Source: Scalesia atractyloides (Eukaryota; Streptophyta; Magnoliopsida; Asterales; Asteraceae). From it: a stretch of 64,000 nucleotides of DNA. A model generated the notes under the pieces. That model saw only the letters and a program-made list of their open reading frames with translations. It was not told the origin of the DNA and did not search any database. Of the stretch, positions 43,222-55,454 are shown one piece after another. The first letter of the stretch is position 1; every line of letters begins with the position of its first letter. Position numbers and translations under genes: made by a program. The stretch spans positions 38,328,869 through 38,392,868 of the forward strand of contig CAMTDV010000018.1 in assembly GCA_947069175.1 (NCBI GenBank). The letters run 5' to 3'.

Positions 43222-46200
43222 TTTCTTTACATGTGCAGGGGCTCCATAGATCCATCTTGTCGAAGAGGATTATGGATAGCGGAGCTTCACGTCACATGAC
43301 TGGGATGTGTGCCTTACTCTTCGAAATTAAAGCAATCAATGGAGGCTACGTGGGATTCGTGGGTAATCAAGGAGGTAGAATCATTGCAGAAGGGAAGCTA
43401 TCAAATGGTGTGGTTTCATTTGTTAAGCTCAATTATATCGCCGAGCTGGAGAACAATCTTCTCAATATTTCTCAGATCTGTGATAAGCAGTTTACCACCC
43501 ATTTCAATGATAAGGAGTGCATGATCATTAAACTGGGCTTTAACATTCCAGGAGAATGGATTCTCATGCGCGCTCCTCCGAGAATGATCTTTATGTGCTG
43601 GATATGAGTGTTGCTAAAACTACTTCAAACTCGGCTCAATGTTTCGTAACAAAAGGCCACAGAGAAGGCGTCAATTCTTTGGCACAGAAAGATGGGTCAT
43701 ATACACCTCAGAAAGATGAATCATCTGGTTCACAATGATTTAGTTGAAGTAGTGAATCTTAGAAGCTTTCACATGACTGATAATTGTCTGGAATGCAAGA
43801 AAGGAAAGCAGACTAAAAAGTCACATCCAAGAAAGATTCTTAACTCCATCAAGCTGCCGCTCGAAAGACTGCATCTGGATCTCTTCGGTCCAGTGAATGT
43901 TTATGTATATCTGGAGATTTTTGTTGTCTTGTCGTCACTGATGATTATTCAAGGTTTTCATGGGTTATCTTCCAAGAAAGCAAAGACGAAACGTTCGATA
44001 ATCTCATTATTCTCTTCAGGAAGATTGAAAATCTGTACCATCTCCCTATTAGAAGAATCTGAAGTGATAATGGTACAAAATTCAAGAACGCTCGAATGAA
44101 AGAATTTTGCAATGACAAAGGCATCTTACACGAATTCAGTGCTCCATACACTCCGCAACAAAATGGAGTGGCTGAGAGGAAAAACAGAACGTTGATAGAA
44201 ACATGAAGAACTATGCTTGCTGATTCCAAGCTTCCTGTCAGTTTCTGGAGTGAAGCAGTCGCAGCAGCATGCTATACATTGAACAGAGTCTTGACGGTCA
44301 AACCTACCAAGAAGACTTGCTTTGAATTGCTAAACCGAAGGAAACCCAATCTGAAGAAATTAGAACCGTTTGGCGCACCTGTACAGTCATTGATTCAGAC
44401 AGAAAGTTTGGTGCCAAAATGATAGATGGTTTCTTTGTCGGCTACGCATGTCCACTCAAGAGAGTATATCTTCCAAGTTTGAGAAGAGTGGTTGAAGCAC
44501 AACACGTCGATTGTTTTCGATATACAACTCCAATTCAAAGAGCTGGCGATGCTGGTTGTTCAATTATAGTGAATTATGGAAATCCTTTGACTTGCCATAA
44601 GAACCTTTTGAAGAAGATATTGCAGTGTTATATTATCTATATCAGTCGGCTAATCAAGAGCAGATTATTAGACCAATAGTGGTTAATCAACAAACTGTTG
44701 GGTCATCTTCTTCTCGTGCAGGTCCAAGCACTAGCGGTGTTCAAGAAACTCAAGCAGAACCAGAGACACCGGCTACAGAACCAGTGAATGATATAGTGGA
44801 ACCCAATCTTTCTCAAGCACATAGTTCCGACTCTGATAAGGCTTCGACGTTTGAGTGATGGAGAATCTTCTTCTGACGAAGAATCTTAGTAGATAACAAG
44901 TATGTTGAATCAATCTGCTGGCCTAAGTACTCAAAATGAAACGTCTTCTAGTGCTCTTACAGTTGAAGAGGTGGTAGATCAGAATATTACTAATCAGGAA
45001 AGTACTGTTGATGTTCCAAGCGAGGTGATGCCGAGATCTTATTCATACCACCCACCAAATTCCATAATTGGCGAAGCAAGTTGGTGTACGAACTAGGAGT
45101 CAGATCAACAAAGCTTTGAGTTGTTTCTATACTCGAGTAGCTCCGATTCAAGAGTATTGTTATTACTCATGCTTCATATCCCAGATCGAGCCGAAGAATG
45201 TTACTGAAGCTTTGGGGGATGAAAATTGGGTGCAAGTTGGGAGTATGGAAACTTGTTGAACTACAAGAGAATCAAAAGGCAATAGATACCAAATGGGTCT
45301 TCAAGTGCAAGCGCGATGATCGTGGAGTGATAGTGCACAAAAAAAGCTCGACTCATTGTCAAAGGATTCCATCAACAAGAATGAATTGATTACACCAAAG
45401 TGTATGCACCAGTAGCACGATTGGAGTCAATACAAATTTTCCTTGCATTTGCTGCTTGGAAACGATTTAAAGTGTATAAGTTAGATGTGAAATCCGCTTT
45501 TCTATACTTTAAGCTACGGGAGCAAGTGTATGTCGGCCAGCCACCGGGTTTTGTCGATCCGCTGAATAAAAAGAAAGCCTATCTTTTGGATAAAGAACTG
45601 TATGATTTGCATCAGGCCCCGAGAGCCTGGTACGAGACGTTATCTCAACATCTTGTTGGCAACGGCTTTATTAGAGGAACAGTGGATAGTACGCTATTTA
45701 CCAGAGAAGTTGGAAGTCATCTGATTATCATACAAATTTATGTGGATGACATCATATTTGGTTCGACAAATGACGATCTTTGCAAAGAGTTTGAGAAAAT
45801 CATGAAGAAGATATTCGAAATGTCTTCTATGAGCGAAATGCAATTCTTCCTCGGATTGCAAGTTGATCAGTTGCCAGATAGTATTTTCATTCATCAAACC
45901 AAGTATGTTCATGACATCTTGAAGAAGTTTGAAATGGATAGCACGAAGCCGTTAGCTACTCCTCTTGCACTCAATCACAGAATTTTCATCGATGAAACCG
46001 GAACCAAAGTTGATGATACTCTTTACAGGTCGATGATACGATCACTTATGTATCTGACGGCATCTCCCCCAGATATCATGTATCCTACCTGCTTCTGCGC
46101 TAGATATCAGTCAAGTCCCAGAATTTCTCACATGTAGATCGTGAAGCGCATTTTCAGATACTTGAAGGGATGTCCAAGCATCGGCTTGTGGTACCCAAAG

Positions 46201-46734
46201 AATGACAACTTCGATCTAACGGGATACGCTGATTTTGATTTTGGTGTAGATAAGTTGAACTCAAAATCAACTACAGCGGGCTGCCAGTTCTTCGGAACAC
46301 ACTTGGTAACCTGGCAGTGTAAGAAACAGACTACAGTCGATCTCTCTACCTGTGAAGCTGAGTATATCTCGGCCTCCAGCTGTTGTTCATAGATTCTGTG
46401 GATCCAACAGCAGATGAGAGGCTATGGTCTGCAATTTCTTAACACTCCACTATATGTTGATAATAAGGCAGCAATCGACATTACGAAAAATCCAGTTCAT
46501 CACTCTCGAACAAAGCATATCGCGATTCGATACCACTTTATTCGTGATTGCTACGAAAAAAGATTGGTACGAATTGAGAAAATCCACACCGATGAATAAA
46601 AAGCTGATTTTTATACCAAACCTTTTACTCTTTCACGGTTTAATTACTTAATGAAACTAAATGGTATGAAAAATCTGTTGACAGGTGCGGATGCAGAGGT
46701 TGAATATGGATCGGACGACGAGTTCTCGTGATCC
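43222..46734 (+). pseudogene. Pol of copia element D (broken)
   Basis: Protease DSGASRHMTG (43275-43305); GAG-pre-integrase zinc region (MGHIHLRKMN, CLECKKGKQ; 43690-43815); integrase (LHLDLFGPVN near 43870; SDNGTKF near 44062 after a TGA; APYTPQQNGVAERKN near 44140); linker (44620-45090); reverse transcriptase (45400-46137; YVDDIIFGS at 45739-45765); RNase H (46141-46720; DNKAAIDITKN, HSRTKHIAIRYHF; end GSDDEFS). Stops include TGA at 44059, TGA at 44204, TAG at 46135 (CAG in C) and TAG at 46390; several frameshifts split integrase. The pol frame differs from the gag frame, and gag ends in its own TAG 12 bp before the first pol-frame codons. Confidence 0.9.
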
Positions 46735-48120
46735 TCATTGGTTTGTTACCTTTTAGGATTAGTATTTCTTAAAAACTAAAATACAAAAATATGTTTTTGA
46801 TTTTAGGGGGAGAAATGATCGAGAAAATACAAAAACATATGAAAAATCAAAAACAAAAAGAGAAGGTACAAAAACATAAAAAAAGACAAAAAGAATTTTG
46901 TGTCAAAAAAGCAAATGATAGTACATCAGTGGACTATCACAGTATGCTAAGAAATTATAAAGTTTAAAAAGTATAAACTAGTCTTACTGCGGATGTGTCG
47001 ATAGGCTTTACACGTTCAGTAAATTGTTTCCGAGATATAAACTAAATTTTACAACTGCTTAATCTTGTGGATTAACACATCTTGGATATATGGGCTTAGT
47101 ACTCCTAAATTTCGTTTGAGAGATTGTCTGATTCTGAGATACGAGGTCTTTATAGATGATTAATATCTGGGGTATTATACAAGTTCTTCTGATTTTGTGG
47201 AAGCAATACCTAGAACTTCTATAATGCTTTTGCTAAAAACCCTAAACTGTAGCAAAATTGAAAGAATCGAAAGATCTAATCAATTGCAGTCAAAAGAATC
47301 CAAATTTGGAACACTACCTTAAAGTCAAGCATTCATCTCATTGTCTGTACGGTGGTACTAACCTGAGCTCTCAAGGCCTCGCACTACCCAGATGTAGATA
47401 TCAGTTACGCTATACTCACCTGTAAGATGAAATCTAGGGAATCTTGATACGGGAGTATATTCTGAGATGGGAACCATAGTTGAATCAAGTTTCATAAATC
47501 TACCTAACATATCTTGGAACAATTGAGAAATGTGTCGAAGTTTAAGTAGAAAAACATATCGAGAATCAAGGTAAACAAGTTTAGAACTTAAAGTCAGTAA
47601 AAAGGTCAACGGTACTGATGATATGTCTCAATCAACTGATATGATCCTTAGACACGAATTCACAAAAATATGTCTGTAAATATGTTTGTACATAGCTTAT
47701 TTGATTTGAGATTTAAACCCAAAAAGATTTTCACTGTGTTTTAGCATAAACTTTCAAAATACAAAAAAAATTTGTTTCTACATTGTTTTCAACAACTAAT
47801 GATGGAAAGCGGATCTTCGGACTTCGGAATGGTGCTAACTTGTTGGAATCTTGATGACAACGGGTTGGGAGCTAATTTTGTAAAATCAAAATGCAAGAAA
47901 AACGTTGAAAAGATCACTAATTTGAATCTTTATAATTGAAGAAAACATTAGTTTGTTCGTAACGGGTCAAACCGAGGTCATTAACTTGGACTTGGGAGAC
48001 AAATCGGTTAACTGAGGTCATTAACTTTGACTTGGTCAACTGAGTGGATTTTCATTACTGATAAACGTGAAAGTTCAGGGTTAAAATTAAAAAAACTAAA
48101 AATGTTTGAAATTGGGTTTA
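46735..48120 (+). other. Post-pol noncoding region of element D
   Basis: No gene. Starts with the conserved GATTTTAGGGGGAGAAA (46798-46814); aligns with 22579-23995 (C) and 3840-5050 (B). Confidence 0.75.
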
Positions 48121-48840
48121 ATCAAGTTCGGCCGAAGTTACATAAAGTAAAACTGTTTAAAGATTGCTGAACTTCGGGAGAAGTTGTTTAAAAAGTTTGA
48201 TGACTGAAAGCCAAGTTCGCCCGAACTTGACTCAGTATTAAAGGCCAAGTTCGCTCATATCTTAGTTATCTCTTTCAACCAAACTTCGAGCGAACTTAGG
48301 CGATTTGAGAGAAAATTTGAAATTACAGAAATTAAGCCGTCATACTGCCCGATTTGAACCTGATTTTAAGTGATTTGCACACTTATTATCATGGCAGAGG
48401 TATTAATCGTTCAAATCATCCATGAATTTAGCTTGATTGAACTGATTGGACCGAACATGTAAAATCGATTAGATCTAGGACTTAAATGAATAAATTGAAT
48501 GGTGAAATGGTTTATTTAACATGTATTCATCATTAACAAACCATAAATTTGAACACAGAACATGTTGATGTTTTTGCAGAAGTTTTGAAGAAGACGACAA
48601 GTTCGCCCGAACTTGTTGTTGATGTTTTTCATCTACTTCGGGCGAAGTTGTCAAAGCATGAATAAAACTTGAAAATGTAACAAGTTCACCCGAACTTGTT
48701 TACATTCTGCAAAAACCTGTTAATAACACAAGTTCGCCCAAACTTACCTAAAAATGTCAAAAACTTGTTTAAGTTACATGTTCGGCCGAAGTTGTTCAGT
48801 GATTGCTATGTTTGGCATTCAAGTTCGCCCGAACTTGAAT
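48121..48840 (+). repeat. Palindrome array upstream of ORF3 in element D
   Basis: About ten full or half copies of CAAGTTCGNNCGAACTTG (near 48123, 48211, 48597, 48681, 48730, 48779, 48820), stopping at the ORF3 start. Confidence 0.9.
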
Positions 48841-50383
48841 ATAAATGTTTGAAAATCGTCAAAATATTCAGCTTTCGTTTAAAAAGTTTCATAACACTTG
48901 TATATCGCTGGACGGGAAGATCTATCCGACGCTGTCAGCATTTTCAGAGATCTTAGAATTTTTGGGGCGAATTCCTATCACTAAGGCGATCACAGATAAA
49001 CATATTGTGTACAGATCGCATGTCTATTTCTTCTGGAAGTCAGCATCATACGATGAAGCGAACAAAGTGATAAAGTCAATAGTTCGAGTCGGTAGTGAAG
49101 ATTAAAATTTTTTTATCACAGAAGCTGATATACGAAGGGTCTTAGCGTTCAACAATGATGAAAGTGATCCTATTAGATTCGAAGAAAAATGGTAAGGGAT
49201 GTTTCTATAGAATGTGCTATAAAGGCCGTGCAAACGAGCCTACATTAAAGAAAGGCGGTGTTCCTCTACCATACAAGCTTCTAATTCATGCTGTTATCCA
49301 TGCTTTCAGCCATAGGAAAGCAGGGCTCAACGATATTCAAGATTACATGGCATGCATGGTTACCGCTTTGGTTCTGAACAAGAAATTCAACTTCTCGAGA
49401 GTTATATTCAAGTTTATGTCGAAAAACATGGGAAAAGAAAGATTGGTGATGTACCCGAGATTCATTCAAATGTTGATTGATGAGAAGTTTCAGAACATAG
49501 TGAAAGATCCGGATGACATTTTATATTTGAGTCACATGGATGTAAGTTAAAGATTTTTCAAAAACAAGATTTAGCACCTATTCCAAAGCCTGTATTTGGT
49601 GCAATTGTGAAAGCAGACTATATCACGCCATCAGAAAACAAATGGAGGAAAAATGGCACCGGAGACGACAAAGACGAAGTTGAAATGTTAAAGACTTTTA
49701 AAGAAAAGAGAGGTGATTGGTACATCAAAAGGGTGGTTGTAGTTAAGAAACAAAAGCGAAAAAGGGCGTCGAAGAAAGTTGAGACTATGTTGATCGACGA
49801 GCCTGAAGAAGAACCACAAAACGTTGAAGGTTCTAGCGTTGCGGCAAACGTTGAAAGTCAAGATAAAAATGATGATGTTATATCTGCAACTTCAGATAAA
49901 GATGAGGAATCGTCTGAAGATTCTGCTTTGGAAGCAGCAGAGAAAGAAAAAGATGAGGAATGTTTGAAAAAAAACGTGGTGAAGATCTTTATGTTCCTTA
50001 TGATGAGGCTTCTGATGAAGAACGTCCAAAAAAGAAATCAAAGCGCTCAAAGTCAAAAGCTGAAGACACAAAGAAAACCACAGGTTCTCCGAGCACACGT
50101 GGAAGAAAGAAAACTCCGAGTCGCAGATACTTAAGTCAAAAGAAACCGAAGAAAGGAGTTACACAAGAACCTCCTGTTTCTAATCTGCAAGAAATTCCGA
50201 TAGTTGAAGCTGTTGTTCCACCAACGACTACAAATGAAGAGCCACCAATTGTTACAGAAGTTCCTGTTCAGAGTACGCCTATCTCAAGTCCAAAGGTTGC
50301 AGCAAAAGCTACTCCAAAAGCTACTCCTAAGAAATCAAGGCAATCAACTCCTCAGAGCGCAAGGGCTAATGAATTCAAAGATG

Positions 50384-50388
50384 CTTTC
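50384..50388. other. Target-site duplication of element H, left copy
   Basis: CTTTC, repeated at 62057-62061. Confidence 0.9.
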
Positions 50389-53282
50389 TGTCACACCCTC
50401 AATTTCCACTTGCGGAGTTTTACCGCGAGGCGTGTGAACAAACCAGAATCTGAGACACTAGTAACGTCGAACGACTCTATATGATTCATTAATACGTTTT
50501 CCAAAATCATTTGTTTAACCATTCATAGTTAATTTTAGATTGCCTTAGTTTGGTTTCAATGTTTAGCGGAAGCATTAGTTTTTAAAGTTGAGCGAAAGCA
50601 TTTAAAGTAAAGTAAAGGAACGGGCGCCAACACAAATGCCAAAGAAAAACTCAAACAATGTTCGTAAATGAGACTCGATAAAAAGATGTCTTGATCAATG
50701 CAAGTGAGTGCACCTAGAGCTCCTAGCGTCCTGAGAAACATGTAAAGAAACAAGTGTCAACATTAAAGAAGAGTGAGTTCACAGGTTTTCATAAGTTCAT
50801 TTGTTCGGTTATAAGTTTGTTTCCCCCGTTATCCCTAACTCGGGATAACGATTTAGTTCCATTATTCCCAACCCGGAATAATACTGATGGTTCCATTATT
50901 CCTTACCCGGAATAATAATGATGTTCCATTATTCCTAACCCGGAATAATAACGTTGTTGGTTCCATTATCCCTAACCCGGGATAATATTGTAGATTCCTA
51001 ATTAAGTTCAATGTTAACATGTAGGTAGCTAGCCTAAAGTTATGTCACGTAAGTGTTCGCGATCGAAGCTGACTGTTGTGCCTCCGTGTTGCCAGGCCTA
51101 ACATTGACCATGGAGAAGTTAGGCCAAATTATTCACCCGTTGACCATACCCGGTCGGCTAGCGCGACTAGCTCGGGTGGGGCTTGTCGGGCCCAGTAGTA
51201 CTACTTATAATTTCCCCGCTATCTAACCCAATACTAACGATCCGAGAGTTTGTCGAGGACTTGTGTGATATAGCTGCTTAGTGACCATAACGTACATTAA
51301 CATTAACTTAGTTACCGAATAGTTTAATGACGTTAATTTCACATAACGTAAAGAGATAGAGTTGTAGAGTGTATACATGTTTCTCCCCCTGTTGTTTAAA
51401 ACCGGATAAAATTAATTTCATATAACGTAAAGAGATAGAGTTGTAGAGTGTATACATGTTTCTCCCCCTGTTGTTTAAAACCGGATAAAATTAGGGGCCG
51501 TGAACTCACCTTTAGTTGCTCGGTTAGTGTAACACAGATGTAGCAAATGATGGGACCGCTAATTGCGTCCTAACAAGTCAATTGATTTAGAGTTAGTGTG
51601 TGAACACACTGATACAAGTCCTACACATACTAACACACAATGCGGTACATACAATGACAATTCCTAAAACTCAAATCATGCATGCAAGTATCATCATACC
51701 AATATAGTGATCAAACCAACCTATCATAAACACAAATCAATCCATACAACACTTTGGTACACACATTCGCAAGTTATCGAGTTTCAGCGTATATACTCAT
51801 AATTAGGCTGTTTTCGAGGATTTTTATAAAATAGTTCCAACATTCCAAAAATTTCAATTATTTTACAGAAGGTGTCAACTATAATGTAGAATTTTTTATA
51901 AATTTTTCAAGTCCTAACACTTTACCAATTATTCATAAATATTAATATGCTAGACTGCAGTCAGATTCGTCGCTTTCTGACTGCAGTCCACGGGAGAATT
52001 TATTTAAAAATCACCGTTCGTCCAATTAACAAAATTCCAGTGGGAGTTTCCCGGAAATTTCCATATCTAGTGGCTGTACGAATTTCATGATTCGACTCTC
52101 TATAGATTATTAGACCCGATTCAATAAACAACTAACAAATTTTCAGCATTTTCACAGCTTCAGTTACTGCACTTAATTTGCCACTTAAAAATAACAAACG
52201 ACTTCAGAAAAATATGAATCCAGCACCATTAGAAGCGTTTTTCAAAAATCTACGTTTTAGACTTCAGAAAATCCGTTTTTCGATAAATAATAACCAAGTT
52301 ACAGCCAGTTGAAGTTGGCTGTAAACGCCATTTAGCATCCTGATTTCAGCATTTTATTGCAATATAACACGCTTAAGCAATCGATATGTTAAATATAAAC
52401 GATCAAGAACAGATTTTACCGATCATATATCATCATATACATCATACCCATGCAAACCCTAATTGTATTATATAGTTTTTATCACACAAAACGCAGACTA
52501 ATGATTTTTTATTCCACTAATCAACATAATCGCAAACTAGCATAATTAATCGACTAACATTATAACACTTTCTACGATTACATACACACATGATCCATAG
52601 TTCATAAACCCTAGTATGATTAGCGAAATAACATAAAACTCTAACCTTTAACAATGGAGATTAACGAACCGTGAGCGAGATGGGAGCCGATTCGGATGAC
52701 AAGGGAAATCGCGACCGAGAAGAAGAGTGTAGGGAGGCTGTCGCGATCGAGAGGGATGTAGCAAGGTTGTTTGCGACCGAGAGAATGAATGGAAGGCTGC
52801 CGTCGGCTGTTTCACGATTAGGGTTTGTGTGTTTTTGTTTTTGAAACATATCACATGCATGTATGTGTATATATAGCGCAAGATGATAAGAAAAAAGGGA
52901 AGGGTTTGCGGTTGGGTGGGTGCTCCCGGCCGCAAGGGTTTGGGTGGGTCGGTTTGGGTCTATAACTTGGTCCTCAAGTTTCGGTTAACTATTTGAGTCG
53001 CAAGGAAGTGAGGTCTACTCGTTTCGCGGCTCGGTTCGATTCATTTATCTATTTGTTATATCTATATTTTATAACTAAAACAAATCACGAAATCGGAACA
53101 TCACATAATAACTCACCAACTTATTAACGTTTAATACACATAGCACGTAATTCATTTGACAAGTTCACAAAGTTAGCGTAATTATTTCGAGCGTGTAAAT
53201 TAGATCTCCGAATCAATTTAGCGTAGGAATGAATAACCGTGAAGTAGTGCGTTTAAGATGTCTGAAAAACCGGGATGTCACA
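50389..53282 (-). repeat. 3' LTR of element H (left side)
   Basis: Plus strand TGTCACACCCTCAATTTCC ... AACCGGGATGTCACA (2894 bp). Five-hairpin array at 50828-50986; a 79-bp tandem duplication (from 51335 and from 51414) that the right LTR lacks; GACTGCAGTCAGA hairpin near 51955-51990; a TTACAGCCA/TGGCTGTAA inverted repeat near 52300-52325. Confidence 0.93.
50828..50986. repeat. Tandem hairpin array, left LTR of H
   Basis: Five 22-nt hairpins with 8-bp perfect stems: GTTATCCC (50828), three ATTATTCC, then ATTATCCC (50965), each followed by a 6-nt loop (TAACTC, CAACCC, TTACCC, TAACCC, TAACCC) and its exact complement. Confidence 0.9.
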
Positions 53283-53524
53283 TTATCCCCATGTTGAAAG
53301 AATTTTCGTCCCGAAAATTGAGTAAACGCGGTTTAGAATGCAGCGTACATGTTTAGAGTGCCACGCACAAAGATTTAGTTCGTTAACAATGGTACGTGAA
53401 ATTACAAGAAATTCCCAAGTGCCACGCACAAAGATTTAGTTCGATAACAATGGTACGCGAAATTACAAGAAATTCCCAGGTTGTCACATCATCCCCATGT
53501 TAAAAGAATTTCCGTCCCGAAAAT
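53283..53524 (-). repeat. 3' interior edge of H with duplicated segments
   Basis: On the minus strand GGGACGAAAATTCTTT and ATGGGGATAA lead into the LTR, the gypsy pre-LTR motif and polypurine tract. The block GTCACATNATCCCCATGTT occurs at both 53278 and 53484, and a 64-bp unit (AGTGCCACGCACAAAGATTT) is repeated at about 53359 and 53417. Confidence 0.8.
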
Positions 53525-53912
53525 TTAGTTGGTGGTATCGTTAACTTGTTGCTCAGCTGCAAAGAGGTGTGGGTATTTGCTTTTCATTTGGTCCTCTCTT
53601 TCCCACGTGAACTCCGGTCCACGCTTAGAGTCCCAACGAACCTTGACGATCAGAATCTTACTATGCCTTCGAGTCTTGATCTCACGATCCATCATCTCGA
53701 TAGGTTGTTCCACAAAGTGCAGTTGTTCATCCACTTGAATCTCATCCAATGGAATGACTAGGGTTTCATCTGATAGACACTTCTTCAGATTTGACACGTG
53801 AAAAAACGTTGTGAACTCCACTGAGTTCGGCAGGAAGGTCTAATTGATAAGCTACGGGTCCAATACGTTTCAAGATCACAAACGGGCCTACGTACCGTGG
53901 GTTTAGTTTGCC
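53525..53912 (-). pseudogene. Chromodomain-like C-terminus of Pol, element H
   Basis: Follows the integrase after a TGA (53915-53913) that replaces an expected CGA codon. It contains FHVSNLKKCL, then VDEQLHFVEQPIEMMDREIK and KVRWDSKRGPEFTWERED, ending VNDTTN. This is the C-terminal region of Tekay/Del-type chromoviruses, thought to guide integration to particular chromatin. A one-base insertion in a T run (about 53806) shifts the frame near HVSNL. Confidence 0.8.
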
Positions 53913-55454
53913 TCATTTTCCAAAGCGGATTACACCTTTCCAGGGTGACACCTTTAGTAGGACGCGGTCGCCTACTTGAAATTCGAGCGGTTTGCGTCGC
54001 TGATCAGCGTAGCTTTTCTGTCGATCTCGTGCCGCCGCCATGCGGTTTCTGATTTGCACAATCTTTTCAGTAGCCTCAAGTATCAACTCAGGGCCTGTGA
54101 GTTGACTGTCACCGACTTCTGCCCAACAGACCGGTGATCTACATTTACGACCGTATAATACCTCAAACGGTGCTGCCGATATACTCGTATGGTAACTGTT
54201 GTTATACGAGAATTCCACTAAAGGCAGGTGGATTTCCCAACTATTCCCAAAGTCTACTACGCATGCCCTAAGCATGTCTTCCAAGGTCTGTATGGTCCTT
54301 TCGCTTTGACCATCAGTCTGAGGGTGATATGCTGTGCTCATATCTAAGCGTGTTCCCAACGCTTTCTGAAGTGAATGCCAAAAGTTGGACGTGAAACGAG
54401 CATCTCTGTCTGAGATGATGGATGTTGGCACTCCGTGCCGAGAAACTACTTCCTTAATGTAGATGCGAGTCAATTTGTCCATCTTATCCGTTTCTTTGAT
54501 CGCTAAACGATCCACGATCACCCAGATGGTATCGCAACCACCCAAAGTTCGCGGGAGTTTAGTGATGAAGTCCATCGAGATCTGATCCCATTTCCACACT
54601 GGGATATCAGGTTGTTGGACTAGTCCCGATGGCTTCTGATACTCTACCTTGACTTTTGCACAAGTCAAACACTTGCTCACGTAGGTGGCTATATCAGCTT
54701 TCATGTTGGGCCACCAATACACAGCTTTAAGGTCTTGATACATCTTATCCGAACCAGGATGGACAGAGTATCGGGATTTGTGAGCTTCGTCCATGACTAG
54801 CTTTCTAAGGTCTCCGTAGAGAGGTACCCATATATGATTCATGAAATACCGGGCTCCATTGGGTTTTTCTTCCCAATCGCGTTCCATTTTTCCCACCGAT
54901 TCGACCTTGATGTTTTCTTCCTTAACTGCTTCTAACTGCGCGTCGCGTATCTGTTCGGGTAACCCCGAATTAATGGTGAACTGTAGTGCTCGTACCCGAC
55001 GAGGTTTCAAGTGCTCCTTCCTACTGAGGGCATCAGCTACCACGTTAGCTTTACCCGGGTGATACCGAATGGCACATTCATAATCGTTCAAGAGTTCGAC
55101 CCAACGACGCTGTCGTATGTTCAACTCCTTCTGATCAAAGATGTGTTGGAGGTTCTTGTGGTCTGTATAAATTGTGAACTTTGTTCCATATAGGTAGTGT
55201 CTCCAAATCTTAAGTGCAAACACTACTGCTCCCAATTCCAGGTCATGTGTTGTGTAGTTTTTCTCGTGAACCTTCAATTGTCGGGACGCATACGCGATGA
55301 CCTTATCGCGTTGCATGAGTACGCATCCCAATCCCTGAATGGAAGCATCACAATATACTACAAAATCATCAGTCCCTTCCGGCATGGACAGAATGGGTGC
55401 ACTGCAAAGTTTCTGCTTCAGCAATTGAAATGCCGCCTCCTGCTTGTTACCCAA
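53913..55454 (-). pseudogene. RNase H and integrase of element H
   Basis: 513 open codons. RNase H: FVVYCDASIQGLGCVLMQ, ASRQLKVHEKNYTTHDLEL, IYTDHKNLQHI, KANVVADALSR. Integrase zinc-binding region: HPGSDKMYQDLKAVYWWP, CLTCAKVKVEYQ. Catalytic core: WDQISMDFITKLP (first Asp), SDRDARFTSNFW (second Asp), QTDGQSERTIQTLE (Glu). WVIVDRL is followed directly by AIKETDKM; in the family about seven residues (a TKSAHFL-like block) normally stand between, so a 21-bp in-frame deletion is likely near 54510. The frame from RT is broken at 55454. Stop at 53913. Confidence 0.9.
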
